From Planctomonas psychrotolerans (lineage in GTDB: Bacteria; Actinomycetota; Actinomycetes; Actinomycetales; Microbacteriaceae), in contig NZ_SJEV01000001.1 in the NCBI RefSeq assembly GCF_008642235.1, positions 806,001 to 870,000 on the forward strand: DNA of 64,000 bases, written 5' to 3'. The notes under the pieces were generated by a model that was given only the letters and a program-made list of their open reading frames with translations, ran no database searches and was not told the DNA's origin. The position numbers and the translations under genes are program-made. This document shows, one piece after another, positions 45,220 through 57,101 of the stretch (position 1 is its first letter; the number at the start of each line of letters is the position of its first letter).

Positions 45220-46161
45220 TCAGAGTCCCGCCTCATCGAGGGCGGCGGCCATGCGCTTCGCGAACTCCGCATAACCGCGGTCGTTGGGATGCAGCCCATC
45301 GGCGGAGATCCACTCGGGATGACCGTCGAGCCAGTGCGACGACCCTGCGATGTAATCCGCACCGATGTCCTCGGCGGCATCCCGCACCCACCCGATGATC
45401 TTCCCCACCGATTCGGGTCGATCCTCGGTGTACCAGAACGGCTCGACGACCACGATCCGGGCGTCGGGGAGCTCCGCGTCGAACCGGGTGAGGTCGGTGC
45501 GGATGGCTTCCTCGATGTCCGCGTCCGTGCGGGAGAAGGCGAAGTTGTCGTTCAGCCCCATCGTCACGATCACGATGTCGGGCTCCGCGTCGATGATGAC
45601 ATCCACGAGATTCTTCCCACCCGCGAGCGGGTCGCCGTTCGGCAGTCGATTGTTCACGAAGCCGAGGCCGTCGATGCTCGGGTTGACCTCGTTCCACCCC
45701 CGCTGCTCGCTCAGAAGCGTGGACCACCGCAGCCCCGGATCGCTGGCACCCGTGCCGCGCGTGTAGGAGTCGCCGTAGAACGCGACCACGGGACCGCCGG
45801 GGAACGTGGCGGCCGGGGTCGGCACTGCGGGCAGCGCCGTGAACCGGACGAACAGGATGGCGCCGACAGCAGCGAGGGCCAGCACCACGAGCACGGCGAC
45901 TCCACGACCGGACAGGCCATGACCGGACCCGCCGCGACCAGACTGGCCACGTCGGGACGATATGCGACGCATCGGCCCTCGAGGAGACGACCCCTGAGGA
46001 GACGAACTCAGAGGAGACGAACCCCGAGGAGAAGCATCCTGAGCAGACGAATCCCGAGCAGAGGACGCCGACTCCGACGACCGAGAAGGGGACGCCCTGC
46101 CGTCGGCGGCCGCACGGCCTCGCGGCTGCCCGGGAGCGGATCCGCCCCGGTCTTGCGTCAT
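45220..46161 (-). CDS. SGNH/GDSL-family hydrolase, membrane anchored
   Basis: 313 residues. The first 80 are disordered and Ser/Arg rich with SSPRGSSPLSSSPQGSSPRG repeats, then a membrane helix (about 88-110). The SGNH domain follows: AFYGDSYTRG (catalytic Ser), VTMGLNDN (Asn) and the C-terminal DGLHPND (Asp-x-x-His). Likely an extracytoplasmic esterase or deacetylase. GGAGG lies 7 nt before ATG 46161. Confidence 0.85.
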   Translation of the reverse strand: MTQDRGGSAPGQPRGRAAADGRASPSRSSESASSARDSSAQDASPRGSSPLSSSPQGSSPRGPMRRISSRRGQSGRGGSGHGLSGRGVAVLVVLALAAVGAILFVRFTALPAVPTPAATFPGGPVVAFYGDSYTRGTGASDPGLRWSTLLSEQRGWNEVNPSIDGLGFVNNRLPNGDPLAGGKNLVDVIIDAEPDIVIVTMGLNDNFAFSRTDADIEEAIRTDLTRFDAELPDARIVVVEPFWYTEDRPESVGKIIGWVRDAAEDIGADYIAGSSHWLDGHPEWISADGLHPNDRGYAEFAKRMAAALDEAGL

Positions 46162-46208
46162 CGTGCAGCCTCCACCCGATCGCCGACTACCGCATCTCGT
46201 GTCCCGCG

Positions 46209-47613
<1,405 letters not shown>

Positions 47614-47631
47614 GGGGTTGGGGACCGAGGG

Positions 47632-48912
47632 TCAGCGACCGGTGCCGGCGTGCACCACGGCCTCGGCGTCGCCGTCGAGACCGAACGCGGAGTGCACGAT
47701 GCGCACGGCGTCGTTGATCGTGTCGGCGCGGGTCACGACCGAGATGCGGATCTCGCTGGTGGAGATCATCTCGATGTTGATCCCGGCCTCGAAGAGCGCG
47801 GTGAACAGCTTGGCGGACACTCCCGCGTTGCTGCGCATCCCCGCCCCGACGAGCGCCAGCTTGCCGATCTGATCGTCGTGCTGCAGCCCGGTGTACCCGA
47901 CGGCATCCTTCTCGGCCGCGAGCGCCGTCAGCACGGTCTGCGCCTCCGACTTCGGCAGGGTGAACGAGATGTCGGTGAGCCCGGTGGCCGCGGCCGACAC
48001 GTTCTGAACGATCATGTCGATGTTGGCGTTGGTCTTGCCGACGATCGTGAAGATCTGGGCGGCCTTGCCGGGGATGTCGGGCACGCCGACCACGGTGATC
48101 TTGGCCTCCGAGAGATCGGCCGCCACACCGGCGATGATGGGCTCTTCCACGCTGTCTCCGTTCTGGGGGTCCGCGGTCGCGGGGTTGTAGACGATGGTGC
48201 CCTCGTTGTTGTTGAACGACGAGCGCACGTGCAGGGTGACGCCGTGGCGTCGGGCGTACTCGACGGCGCGGATGTACAGCACCTTCGCGCCGGCCGCCGC
48301 CAGTTCGAGCATCTCTTCGCTGGTGATGCGGTCGATCTTCCGGGCCTTGGGCACCACTCGGGGATCGGCCGTGAAGATCCCGTCGACGTCGGTGTAGATC
48401 TCGCACACGTCCGCGTCGAGTGCTGCGGCGAGCGCGACCGCGGTCGTGTCCGAGCCGCCGCGGCCGAGCGTGGTGATGTCGCCCGTTCCTCGGTTGAACC
48501 CCTGGAAGCCTGCGACGATGACGATGGAACCCTCGTCGAGAGCCGATTGCAGGCGCACCGGCGTGACATCGACGATGCGTGCGGCGCCGTGCTGCGCGTC
48601 GGTGATCATCCCGGCCTGACTGCCGGTGAAGGAGCGGGCGTCGAAGCCGAGACTCTTGATGGCCATGGCGAGCAGCGCCATCGAGATGCGCTCGCCCGCG
48701 GTGAGCAGCATGTCGAGCTCCCGTGGAGCGGGAAGCAGGGTCACCTCGTGGGCGAGGTCCAGCAGTTCGTCGGTGGTGTCGCCCATCGCCGAGACGGCGA
48801 CCACGACGTCGTTCCCCGCCTTGCGGGTCTCCACGATGCGCTTGGCGACGCGCTTGATGCTTTCGGCATCGGCGACGGAGGATCCGCCGAACTTCTGCAC
48901 GATGAGGCTCAC
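47632..48912 (-). CDS. lysC: Aspartate kinase
   Basis: 426 residues. Kinase motif [15 protein letters not shown] at the N-terminus, [33 protein letters not shown], and two C-terminal ACT domains (about 265-410) that bind Lys/Thr for feedback inhibition, with the [12 protein letters not shown] start. First step of the aspartate pathway. GTG 48912 has GGAGA 6 nt upstream. Confidence 0.96.
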   Translation of the reverse strand: MSLIVQKFGGSSVADAESIKRVAKRIVETRKAGNDVVVAVSAMGDTTDELLDLAHEVTLLPAPRELDMLLTAGERISMALLAMAIKSLGFDARSFTGSQAGMITDAQHGAARIVDVTPVRLQSALDEGSIVIVAGFQGFNRGTGDITTLGRGGSDTTAVALAAALDADVCEIYTDVDGIFTADPRVVPKARKIDRITSEEMLELAAAGAKVLYIRAVEYARRHGVTLHVRSSFNNNEGTIVYNPATADPQNGDSVEEPIIAGVAADLSEAKITVVGVPDIPGKAAQIFTIVGKTNANIDMIVQNVSAAATGLTDISFTLPKSEAQTVLTALAAEKDAVGYTGLQHDDQIGKLALVGAGMRSNAGVSAKLFTALFEAGINIEMISTSEIRISVVTRADTINDAVRIVHSAFGLDGDAEAVVHAGTGR

Positions 48913-49015
48913 GAGGGTTCTCCAGGATGTGTGGCGGCGGCGGCCGGAACTGTCATTCTAGGGCGTGCCGTGCGATCCCCGGTCGGGTCGGGCGCACGCG
49001 GGCCCGGAGGATCGG

Positions 49016-49612
49016 CTAGCCGACCACGCGGCGACCCTCGAAGGCCCGACCGAGGGTGACCTCGTCGGCGTATTCGAGATCGCCACCCACCGGCAGACCG
49101 GACGCCAGTCGAGACACCGTGATGTCGATCGACTGCAGCAACCGGCTGAGGTAGGTGGCGGTCGCCTCCCCTTCCAGGTTCGGGTCGGTGGCGATGATCA
49201 CCTCGGTGACGGTTCCGTCCGCGAGGCGCTGCATGAGCTGCCGGATGCGGAGGTCATCGGGGCCGATGCCGTCGATGGGGCTGATGGCGCCCCCGAGCAC
49301 GTGGTACAGCCCGCGGAATTCCCGCGTGCGCTCGATGGCGACCACGTCCTTCGCCTCCTCCACGACGCAGATCGTGGTCGGGCTCCGCCGGGGATCGCGG
49401 CAGATGGAGCAGGTGTCCTGTTCGGAGACGTTGCCGCAGATCTCGCAGAACCGCACCCGCTCCCGCACATCGGTGAGCACCTGCGCGAGCCGGGACACGT
49501 CGAACGACTCGGTCTGCAGGATGTGGAAGGCGATGCGCTGGGCAGACTTCGGACCGATCCCGGGCAGCCTGCCGAGCTCGTCGATGAGTTCCTGAACGAT
49601 TCCCTCGTACAC
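49016..49612 (-). CDS. recR: Recombination protein RecR
   Basis: 198 residues. Helix-hairpin-helix [18 protein letters not shown]4 zinc finger [16 protein letters not shown], Toprim domain [14 protein letters not shown] ... [17 protein letters not shown]. Works with RecF/RecO in gap repair. GTG 49612 begins 6 nt after the dnaX stop, the usual dnaX-recR order (the small YbaB gene is absent between them). Confidence 0.96.
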   Translation of the reverse strand: MYEGIVQELIDELGRLPGIGPKSAQRIAFHILQTESFDVSRLAQVLTDVRERVRFCEICGNVSEQDTCSICRDPRRSPTTICVVEEAKDVVAIERTREFRGLYHVLGGAISPIDGIGPDDLRIRQLMQRLADGTVTEVIIATDPNLEGEATATYLSRLLQSIDITVSRLASGLPVGGDLEYADEVTLGRAFEGRRVVG

Positions 49613-49617
49613 GGCGG

Positions 49618-52035
49618 TCAGCCCCCGTCACCGGTCGGACGGATGGTGGGTCTCGACGACCGCGTCACCGGCTTCTCCTCGATGAAGCTGGCTCCGAGGA
49701 TTTCGCGCACCACGGACTCCCCGTAGCGCTGTCCACCACCGGTCGAGCCGTTCGGCGAGCGACCGGATGCGCCGGACGGACCGCCGCGACCATCGTTGCG
49801 ATTCGTGCGTGCACCGGACCCTGCGGGAGTCGCCGGCACTCCCGGCGACTCATCCGCGGGCGGGTACGACTCGTCGAGGCTGCGCGTCCAGTCGGGCTCG
49901 GGTTCGTCCGGCTCCGGCGGTTCTTCATCGGGCCACGTCGCCGAGCGGGCATCGGGCCGGGGCGCATCGGGTCGGGCCGGGCCCGGCGCGGATCCGGTGC
50001 GTGATGATGCGTCCCCCCGGGCGCTGGACTGCGGAGTTCGAGCGGGCTCGCCCGATCGGGAATCCCGCGCCGCCGGGGCGGCCTGCGGGGTCGACGCGGG
50101 CGTGCGGCGGTCGGGCGTCGGGGAGGGTGCGGCGTCGGTGCCGGATCCGGAGTTCGGGATGGCTACGGTGGCCCATCCGCCGGGCTCCACTTTCGGCGCC
50201 GCGGTCGGGGCGGGGGGCGTGGCCGCCGGCGGCGGACCATCGGCCCGGGCGGTGAAGCGAACGCGAATGCCGAGCACCGCGAGGATTGCGTTGCGCAGGA
50301 TGTCGCTCACGCCTTCCCCCGGCGTGCCGCCGCGCTCCTTGAAGCTGTCCACGTCGTTCTGGCTCGGGAAGGACAGGGCCAGCACATTGTCTTCGGAGAG
50401 CCCGCGCGGCGTCGCCGTGACCGCCACCATCCAGGCGCTGCGCTTCGTGTTCTGCACCGCTTCCACGATCTGCGGCCACGCGTCCTTCAGCTGCTGCAAC
50501 GACACGGGCATCGGGGTCGCGGGCGGCGCCGCGGCAGGCGGAGCGGGTGCGGCGGCGGGTGCGTTCGCGGCGGCGGGAGCGGTGCGTCGGGCGGCGTCCG
50601 TTCGGGGTGCGGACGTCCCTTCGACAGGCTCAGGGACCGTGGTCGGCTCAGGGACCGTGGTCGGCTCAGGGACCGGAGTGAGCTCAGCGCCCCTGGTGGG
50701 CTCGGGGACCGGCGCGGGCGTGGTGCGTCGGCCGGCATCCGTTCGGGGTGCGGACGTCCCTTTGACAGGCTCAGGGACCGTGATGGACTCAGGGACCGGA
50801 GCGGACTCGGGCACCGTGACCGGCCCGGCGGCGGCGGCGTCGGCGGCGGCACCGGCGGCGGGCGCGGGAACGACGCCGACGCGACGCTCCAGCCGTTCCA
50901 CCCGCGCGAGGGCTCCGCGGTGCGTGTCGTCACTCGCCGGAACGAGGATGCGGGCGATCAGCAACTCGAGATGCAGCCGCGGTGACGTGGCACCGGTCAT
51001 CTCGGTGAGGGCCGCGTTGGCCACATCCGCCGCCCGGGACAGCTCCGTCGGACCGAACTTCGACGCCTGAACGCGCATCGAATCGAGCTCGTCCTGCGGG
51101 ACGCCGCGCAGCACGGCCGCCGCTCCCTCGGCGGTGGTCGCGGCAACGATGATGAGGTCGCGCAGGCGTTCGAGCAGGTCCTCGACGAAGCGACGCGGGT
51201 CCTGCCCGGTCTGGATCACGCGGTCGACTGCGGCGAAGGCGCCCGCCGCGTCGGCGACCGCGAGAGAGTCGATGACCTCGTCGAGCAGTGCGCCGTGGGT
51301 GTAGCCCAGCAGGGCGACGGCGCGCGCGTATTCCACCGTCGGCCCGTCGGATCCGTTGATCAGCTGGTCGAGCAGCGACAGGGTGTCGCGCACCGACCCG
51401 CCACCGGCGCGCACCACGAGCGGCAGCACGCCGGGCGCGACCTGCACCGACTCCGTGTCGCAGAGCCGCTGCACGTAGTCGAGCATCTGGGCGGGCGGCA
51501 CCAGGCGGAAGGGGTAGTGGTGCGTGCGCGACCGGATGGTGCCGATCACCTTCTCCGGCTCGGTGGTGGCGAAGATGAACTTCACGTGCTCCGGCGGCTC
51601 TTCCACGATCTTCAGGAGCGCGTTGAAGCCCTGAGGCGTGACCATGTGCGCCTCGTCGAGGATGAACACCTTGTATCGATCGCGCGCGGGAGCGAAAATG
51701 GCCCGCTCACGCAGGTCGCGGGCGTCGTCGACGCCATTGTGACTTGCGGCGTCGATCTCGACGACGTCGAGCGACCCTCCACCGTCGCGACTCAGCTCCA
51801 CGCAACTCGGGCACACCCCGCAGGGCGTGTCCGTCGGACCCTCGACGCAGTTGAGGCAGCGGGCGAGGATGCGCGCGGAGGTCGTCTTGCCGCACCCGCG
51901 CGGGCCGCTGAAGAGATAGGCGTGATTCACCCGGTTCGAGCGGAGGGCGGACATGAGGGGATCGGTCACCTGCGACTGACCGATGAGCTCGGCGAAGTTT
52001 TCGGGCCGGTAACGGCGATACAGGGCGGTGACCAC
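49618..52035 (-). CDS. dnaX: DNA polymerase III subunit gamma/tau
   Basis: 805 residues. AAA+ module: [17 protein letters not shown], Walker [11 protein letters not shown], zinc-binding Cys set (CLNC...CGVCPSC), Walker B ILDEAHM, arginine region and collar domain to about 380. A long Ala/Pro-rich linker (about 405-510) carries two in-frame REP-like repeats read as VPEPV[EK]GTSAPRTDA, then the tau-like domain ([21 protein letters not shown]) and a disordered Pro-rich tail ending in the [15 protein letters not shown] motif. Clamp-loader subunit. GTG 52035 lies 6 nt after TATCCT; GTG 52038 is the alternative. Confidence 0.94.
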   Translation of the reverse strand: MVTALYRRYRPENFAELIGQSQVTDPLMSALRSNRVNHAYLFSGPRGCGKTTSARILARCLNCVEGPTDTPCGVCPSCVELSRDGGGSLDVVEIDAASHNGVDDARDLRERAIFAPARDRYKVFILDEAHMVTPQGFNALLKIVEEPPEHVKFIFATTEPEKVIGTIRSRTHHYPFRLVPPAQMLDYVQRLCDTESVQVAPGVLPLVVRAGGGSVRDTLSLLDQLINGSDGPTVEYARAVALLGYTHGALLDEVIDSLAVADAAGAFAAVDRVIQTGQDPRRFVEDLLERLRDLIIVAATTAEGAAAVLRGVPQDELDSMRVQASKFGPTELSRAADVANAALTEMTGATSPRLHLELLIARILVPASDDTHRGALARVERLERRVGVVPAPAAGAAADAAAAGPVTVPESAPVPESITVPEPVKGTSAPRTDAGRRTTPAPVPEPTRGAELTPVPEPTTVPEPTTVPEPVEGTSAPRTDAARRTAPAAANAPAAAPAPPAAAPPATPMPVSLQQLKDAWPQIVEAVQNTKRSAWMVAVTATPRGLSEDNVLALSFPSQNDVDSFKERGGTPGEGVSDILRNAILAVLGIRVRFTARADGPPPAATPPAPTAAPKVEPGGWATVAIPNSGSGTDAAPSPTPDRRTPASTPQAAPAARDSRSGEPARTPQSSARGDASSRTGSAPGPARPDAPRPDARSATWPDEEPPEPDEPEPDWTRSLDESYPPADESPGVPATPAGSGARTNRNDGRGGPSGASGRSPNGSTGGGQRYGESVVREILGASFIEEKPVTRSSRPTIRPTGDGG
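50583..50818. repeat. REP-like element copies inside dnaX with a 141-bp tandem duplication
   Basis: Full copies at 50616-50640 and 50757-50780 plus about five half copies of GGCTCAGGGACCG. The ~58-bp segment around each full copy is nearly identical and offset by 141 bp (47 codons), so the reading frame is kept. Encoded segment lies in the flexible linker of tau. Confidence 0.85.
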
Positions 52036-52319
52036 CACCTCAGGATAGTCGCGACGTCCGACCTTCCCCGAGCGCGGGGCGGAGCCGGGGACAGCCCGCC
52101 GGAGTAGCCCCGCTGCACACCCCCCGTAGTGGGACTGACCAGTCTGTCTGTCCCCCCGGCAGAATGAATTCACAAGCGGGGAAAGCGCCTCACGAGGGTC
52201 CTCCGCTCAGCGCCCAGGCTTCCCGAGCGCACCCTGCCGCACTCCGACGGCAGCGTTTCCCGCACCATCCTGGGCCGCATCACCGCAGTACACCTAGCAC
52301 CGCACCACCACCCGAACGA

Positions 52320-52404
52320 CCGGCACCAGATCACCCGAAAAGTGGGTGCCGGAACGCAACAGCACCTCGAGAATCCCCCCCTGACTCGAGGTGCTGTTTG
52401 CGTT
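52320..52404. promoter_or_regulatory. Tandem strong hairpins between ackA and dnaX, one with a C7/G7 loop
   Basis: Hairpin A: CCGGCACC (52320-52327) with GGTGCCGG (52345-52352). Hairpin B, directly adjoining: 52353-52371 pairs with 52385-52404, 19 bp with one bulged A, loop AATCCCCCCCTGA. It could terminate ackA transcription on the minus strand or be a plus-strand structured RNA whose second loop resembles 6C. No clear T-tract on either side. The rest of the 427-bp gap (52036-52462) shows no gene. Confidence 0.55.
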
Positions 52405-52462
52405 AACCGGTGCGCATGTCCTCAGCGCGTCCGTCGGACCAGAGGGCGGCGCCGCGAGAGCC

Positions 52463-53659
52463 TCAGGACACGGACAGCGTCTGCCTCGCGATCTCCAGTT
52501 CCTCGTTCGTGGGCACGACGAGCACCGTCACCGCCGAGTCGTCCGTGGAGATGATCCGGGTGTCGCGCGACCTTGCGGCGTTGCGGTCCGCATCCACGAG
52601 GATGCCGAAGTGGGCGAGCCCGTCGAGCGTCTCGGCGCGCAGCTGCGCATTGTTCTCGCCCACACCGGCCGTGAACGCGATCACGTCCACCCCGCCGAGG
52701 TGGGCGATGTACGAACCGATGTAGGACCGGAGGCGGTGGCGGTACACGGCGAGCGCGGCTGCGGCGGTCTCATCACCGGAATCGGCCGCCGACTGCACGT
52801 CGCGCATGTCGCCCGTGCCGGTGAGGCCCAGCAGCCCGCTCCGGCGATTGAGCAGGGTGTCGAGCTCCGCGATGTCCATGCCGGCCTGTCGGTGCAGGTG
52901 GAACAGCACGGCCGGGTCGAGATCGCCCGACCTGGTGCCCATGACGAGACCCTCCAGCGGGGTCATGCCCATCGACGTCTCGATCGACACGCCCCCGCGC
53001 ACGGCGCACGCGGATGCCCCGTTGCCGAGGTGCAGCACGATCGTGCGCAACTCCGCGAGGGGGCGGTCGAGGAACTCGGCCGCCGACTCCGAGACGAACT
53101 TGTGCGACGTCCCGTGGAATCCGTAGCGGCGCACGCGGTGCTTCTCGGCGATGCCCGCGTCGATCGCGTAGGTGTAGGCCTCGGGCGGCAGGGTCTGGTG
53201 GAACGCCGTGTCGAAGACCGCCACGTGCGGCACGTCCGGGAACACCCGGCGGGCGGCGCGGATGCCCTCGAGGTTCGGCGGGTTGTGCAGCGGCGCCAGC
53301 GCCCCGAGCTCATCGATGTCCTGCTCGACTCCCGCCGTGATCACCGTGGGGGCGAAGAAGCGCTTGCCGCCGTGCACCACGCGGTGCCCGACGGCCGCCA
53401 CGGTGGCGTCGTCGAGGTCGGGGCCGTACTCACGGAACGCCTCGGTCATGACGCCGAAGCCGTCGGTGTGGTCGACGATGCGACGCTCGATCTCCGACGT
53501 GCCCGCCGGGGTGGTGTGCCGAGCGGCACCGGTGGGCTCGCCGATCCGCTCGACGAGGCCCGACGCGAGTACCTCGTGCTCGCGGGAACCCTCGTCGACG
53601 GCGATGAGCTGGTACTTGAACGACGACGAGCCGGAGTTGATGACGAGCACGACGCTCAC
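52463..53659 (-). CDS. ackA: Acetate kinase
   Basis: 398 residues. VLVINSGSSSFKYQLI (phosphate 1), GHRVVHGG, FDTAFHQTLP, YGFHGTSHKFVS, HLGNGASACAV, RSGDLDPAVLF and FTAGVGENNAQLR, all ASKHA-fold acetate kinase signatures. Interconverts acetyl-phosphate and acetate with ATP. GTG 53659 overlaps the pta stop as GTGA. Confidence 0.97.
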   Translation of the reverse strand: MSVVLVINSGSSSFKYQLIAVDEGSREHEVLASGLVERIGEPTGAARHTTPAGTSEIERRIVDHTDGFGVMTEAFREYGPDLDDATVAAVGHRVVHGGKRFFAPTVITAGVEQDIDELGALAPLHNPPNLEGIRAARRVFPDVPHVAVFDTAFHQTLPPEAYTYAIDAGIAEKHRVRRYGFHGTSHKFVSESAAEFLDRPLAELRTIVLHLGNGASACAVRGGVSIETSMGMTPLEGLVMGTRSGDLDPAVLFHLHRQAGMDIAELDTLLNRRSGLLGLTGTGDMRDVQSAADSGDETAAAALAVYRHRLRSYIGSYIAHLGGVDVIAFTAGVGENNAQLRAETLDGLAHFGILVDADRNAARSRDTRIISTDDSAVTVLVVPTNEELEIARQTLSVS

Positions 53660-55836
53660 GAGGCACCCCCTGCTGCTGCGGCCGGTCCGGCGGCCCGGGC
53701 ATTTGCCGCGCTCGCCTCCGCGGTCGCGGCGATCGCCTGAGCCTGGATGGCCGTGATGGCCACGGTGTTCACGATGTCCTCCACGAGCGCACCCCGCGAC
53801 AGGTCGTTGATCGGCTTGTTCAGCCCCTGCAGCACCGGCCCGATGGCCACGGCCCCCGCGCTCCGCTGCACGGCCTTGTACGTGTTGTTGCCGGTGTTGA
53901 GGTCGGGGAAGATGAACACCGTCGCGCGGCCGGCGACCTGCGAGTCGGGCATCTTGGCGGCGGCGACCGCGGCGTCGGCAGCGGCGTCGTACTGGATCGG
54001 CCCCTCCACCGGCAGGTCGGGTCGCAGGTCCCGCACCAGGTGCGTGGCGGTGCGCACCTTCTCGACATCCGCCCCCGCACCGGACTCACCGGTCGAGTAC
54101 GACAGCATGGCGACCCGGGGATCGATGCCGAACTGCGTCGCGGTCTCCGACGACGACACGGCGATGTCGGCGAGCTGCTCGGCGGTCGGATCGGGATTCA
54201 CGGCGCAGTCGCCGTAGACCAGCACCCGGTCCTGCAGCGCCATGAGGAACACCGACGACACCACCGAGACGCCGGAGCGGGTCTTGATGATCTCGAACCC
54301 CGGACGGATGGTGTGCGCGGTGGTGTGCGCGGCTCCCGACACCATGCCGTCGGCGAGTCCCAGGTGCACCATCATGGTGCCGAAGTACGACACGTCGGTC
54401 ACCGTCTCGCGGGCGATGTCGAGCACCATCCCCTTGTGCGAACGAACCCGCGTGTACTCCTCGGCGAAGCGCTCGCGCAGCACGTCGTCGAACGGGCTGA
54501 GGATGCGCGCCTCGCCGAGGTCGATGCCGAGGCCGATCGCGCGGGATCGCACCTCGACCTCCTCACCGAGGATGGTGAGGTCGGCGATGCCGCGACGCAG
54601 GATGGTGCCCGCGGCACGCAGGATCCGGTCGTCGTCGCCCTCCGGCAGCACGATGTGCCGCCGGTCGGTGCGCGCCTGCTCGATGAGCTGGTACTCGAAC
54701 ATGAGCGGGGTGACCACCGACGACGGACGCACGTCGAGGATGCCCATCAGCGCATCCTTCTTCACGTGCTTCTCGAACAGGTCGAGCGCCGTGTCGATCT
54801 TGCGGCGCGAGTTCGCCGACAGTCGGCCCCGCGTCTGCGTGATGCGCTGGGCGGTCGCGTACGTGCCGAGCTCGGTGAGGATGAGCGGCAGCGTCTGGTC
54901 GAGGCCGGACATGAGCCGCTCGATCGTGGGCGAGAGGTCGAATCCTCCGTTGAGCACGATCCCGGCGAGCGACGGGAAGGTGTCGGACGCGTGCGCCATG
55001 AGCACGGCAAGCAGCACTTCGCTGCGGTCCCCCGGCACCACGACGACGGCGCCCTCGGTGAGGCGGGCGAGCACGTTCTCCATCGACATCGCCGAGATGA
55101 CCACACCGAGCGACTCGCGCGACAGCAGGGCCTCGTCGCCCTTCAGCAGACTGCCTTCCACCGCGGTCAGGAGCTCGCCGACGGTGGGGGCGATGAGGAG
55201 CGGGTCTTCGGGAATCGCCCACACCGGCACGTCGTGGCCGGCGGGCTCGAGCGCATCGGGAAGAACGGCTTCGATCGCCGCCTCGATCTCCTCGAGGGTG
55301 TCCGCATCGGAGCGGTTCGAGACGATCGCCAGCGTGGTGGCATGCGCCGCGACGAGTTCGGGCAGGCTGAGCTCGGTGATCTGGCGCATCTCGTCGGCGG
55401 TGCGCCCGCCCGACTCGTCGGGACGGCGTCCCGTGAGCACGAGCAGCACGGGGGCGCTGAGGTTGGCGGCGATGCGCGCGTTGTAGCCGAGTTCGGTGGG
55501 GCTGCCCACGTCGGTGTAGTCGGATCCGACGATCACGACCACGTCGCACTTGCGCTCGACGGCCTTGTACCGCTCGACGATGCGCGACAGTGCCGCATCC
55601 GGGTCGGCGTGGACGTCGTCGTAGGTGACTCCCACGCACTCGTCGTAGTCGAGGTCGACGCCGACGTGCCCGAGCAGCAGCTCCAGCACGTAGTCGCGTT
55701 CGGTGATGGATCGAGCGATCGGGCGGAAGACTCCGACGCGGGAGATGGTGGAACCGAGCGTGTCCAGCACGCCGAGTGCGACGGTGGACTTGCCGGACCG
55801 GCCTTCTGCGGACGTGATGTAGATGCTCCGTGCCAT
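53656..55836 (-). CDS. pta: Phosphate acetyltransferase (long form)
   Basis: 726 residues, the long three-domain form: N-terminal P-loop/BioD-like domain (YITSAEGRSGKSTVALGVLD), DRTGG-like middle domain (about 215-330) and C-terminal PTA_PTB catalytic domain (about 390-700) with RHIVLPEGDDDRILRAA, GMVSGAAHTTAHTIRPGFEII and FPDLNTGNNTYKAVQR. Makes acetyl-phosphate from acetyl-CoA. ATG 55836 follows TAGGGT by 7 nt with GGGAG between. Confidence 0.96.
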   Translation of the reverse strand: MARSIYITSAEGRSGKSTVALGVLDTLGSTISRVGVFRPIARSITERDYVLELLLGHVGVDLDYDECVGVTYDDVHADPDAALSRIVERYKAVERKCDVVVIVGSDYTDVGSPTELGYNARIAANLSAPVLLVLTGRRPDESGGRTADEMRQITELSLPELVAAHATTLAIVSNRSDADTLEEIEAAIEAVLPDALEPAGHDVPVWAIPEDPLLIAPTVGELLTAVEGSLLKGDEALLSRESLGVVISAMSMENVLARLTEGAVVVVPGDRSEVLLAVLMAHASDTFPSLAGIVLNGGFDLSPTIERLMSGLDQTLPLILTELGTYATAQRITQTRGRLSANSRRKIDTALDLFEKHVKKDALMGILDVRPSSVVTPLMFEYQLIEQARTDRRHIVLPEGDDDRILRAAGTILRRGIADLTILGEEVEVRSRAIGLGIDLGEARILSPFDDVLRERFAEEYTRVRSHKGMVLDIARETVTDVSYFGTMMVHLGLADGMVSGAAHTTAHTIRPGFEIIKTRSGVSVVSSVFLMALQDRVLVYGDCAVNPDPTAEQLADIAVSSSETATQFGIDPRVAMLSYSTGESGAGADVEKVRTATHLVRDLRPDLPVEGPIQYDAAADAAVAAAKMPDSQVAGRATVFIFPDLNTGNNTYKAVQRSAGAVAIGPVLQGLNKPINDLSRGALVEDIVNTVAITAIQAQAIAATAEASAANARAAGPAAAAGGAS

Positions 55837-55984
55837 GTCTCCCACCCTACGGACCATGGTCGCGTGCGGCGATGGCGTGTGCCGGATGCAGGGCGGGCGC
55901 ACATGAAGCGGTGCAATGCGGTTCCGACCCGGCCACACATCCGGCGCTCCGCGGCCGGCGCTCCGCCGTCCGCGCCTTAACGAG

Positions 55985-56077
55985 AAAGGACCCCTCGCGC
56001 ACCCGCCAGAGCCCGGTTACCCTTGCTACGTTTCCGTCCTGGGGGATTTGGCCTGGGTGGCGCCACGCGAGGAGCCG
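55985..56077 (-). ncRNA. ffs: Signal recognition particle RNA (4.5S type)
   Basis: On the minus strand the core reads CCAGGACGGAAACGTAGC then AAGGGTAACC: the SRP domain IV apical loop (GGACGGAAACGTAGCAAGG) with its GGAA-type tetraloop and Ffh-binding asymmetric bulge. Flanks GGCTCCTCGCG (5') and CGCGAGGGGTCC (3') pair to close the long hairpin, and TTTCTCG follows as terminator. About 93 nt. Often found near dnaX; here two metabolic genes lie between. Confidence 0.9.
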
Positions 56078-56082
56078 AGAAC

Positions 56083-56088
56083 AGTGTA
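56083..56088 (-). promoter_or_regulatory. -10 box of the SRP RNA
   Basis: Minus-strand TACACT, 6-7 nt before the predicted 5' end; identical to the -10 of the 6C RNA. The -35 is not clear. Confidence 0.5.
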
Positions 56089-56148
56089 CCGGACCCATCG
56101 CGGCCGCCCTCCCCTTCCCGCCCCGGCTGACCCGCGTAGCGTGGGGGC

Positions 56149-56829
56149 ATGCGTATAGCCATTGCCGGAGGACACGGAAAGATAGCCCGACTGCTCGAGC
56201 GCCAACTCGCGGATGCCGGCCACCAGGCGGTGGCGATCATTCGCAACGCCGATCAGACCGCCGACATCGAGGCGGAGGGAGCTGAGGCGCTCGTGCTCGA
56301 CCTCGAGCAGACCGACGCCGACACGCTCGCGGCGGCACTGAACGGCGTCGACGCCGTCGTGTTCGCGGCGGGGGCCGGCCCCGGCAGCGGGGCGAAGCGC
56401 AAGTTGACGATCGACCGCGACGGGGCGATCCTGCTGGCGGACGCGGCCGAGCGGGCGGGCATCCGCCGCTACGTGCTGGTGTCGGCCATCGCCACCGACG
56501 ACTTCGATTCCGAGGCGGCGCAGCGCGTGGACAGCGATTCCGACGACGACGTCTCCCAGGTGTACCTGCGGGCCAAGAGTGAAGCGGATGCTGCCGTGCG
56601 GGAGCGCGACCTCGACTGGACGATCGTTCGACCGGGCGGCCTCACCGACGAGCCGGGAACCGGTCTCGTCACCCTCGCGATCTCGACCGGGCGCAGCTCG
56701 ATCCCGCGCGCCGATGTCGCGGCGATCGTCGCGACGTCGCTCGTCGAGGGCGTCGGCATCCGCCAGCAGTTCGAGGCGATCAGCGGCGGCGACACGGTCT
56801 CCGACGCGCTGGCCACGCTCCGGTACTGA
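56149..56829 (+). CDS. NAD(P)-binding Rossmann protein (atypical SDR, YwnB/YhfK-like)
   Basis: 226 residues. MRIAIAGGHGKIARLLERQL is the GGxGxxG cofactor motif; DAVVFAAGAGPGSG, YVLVSAIATDDFD, LRAKSEADAAVRERDLDWTIVRPGGLTDEPG fit NAD(P)H-binding (NmrA-like, atypical SDR) proteins. Substrate unknown. ATG 56149 follows TAGCGT by 6 nt: likely leaderless. Confidence 0.85.
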   Translation: MRIAIAGGHGKIARLLERQLADAGHQAVAIIRNADQTADIEAEGAEALVLDLEQTDADTLAAALNGVDAVVFAAGAGPGSGAKRKLTIDRDGAILLADAAERAGIRRYVLVSAIATDDFDSEAAQRVDSDSDDDVSQVYLRAKSEADAAVRERDLDWTIVRPGGLTDEPGTGLVTLAISTGRSSIPRADVAAIVATSLVEGVGIRQQFEAISGGDTVSDALATLRY

Positions 56830-56972
56830 CGGGAACCGCCCCGGCCGCCGCCGGGGCCGCGGTCGATCCGGGGCGGAGCGCGTCAGGATGCCGGAGGCGA
56901 TTCGGCCGGGGCCTGCCGCGGGTAGTATGCTCAGTGGTCGTTGCCTCCGCACCTCAGGGAGTCGACCCGCCA

Positions 56973-57057
56973 GGAGGATTCGCCTAGTGGCCTATGGCGC
57001 ACGCTTGGAAAGCGTGTTGGGTGAAAGCCCTCGGGGGTTCGAATCCCCCATCCTCCG
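56973..57057 (+). tRNA. tRNA-Ser (anticodon GGA)
   Basis: 85 nt class II tRNA. Acceptor GGAGGAT/ATCCTCC, anticodon arm CACGC TTGGAAA GCGTG (anticodon GGA), long variable arm, T-arm GGGGG TTCGAAT CCCCC, discriminator G; CCA not encoded. TAGTATGCT (56923-56931) may be its -10. Confidence 0.95.
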
Positions 57058-57101
57058 CACTTGTGTACGACGATCTCCCGCGTGATCGAGTCGTGTCGCG
57101 T

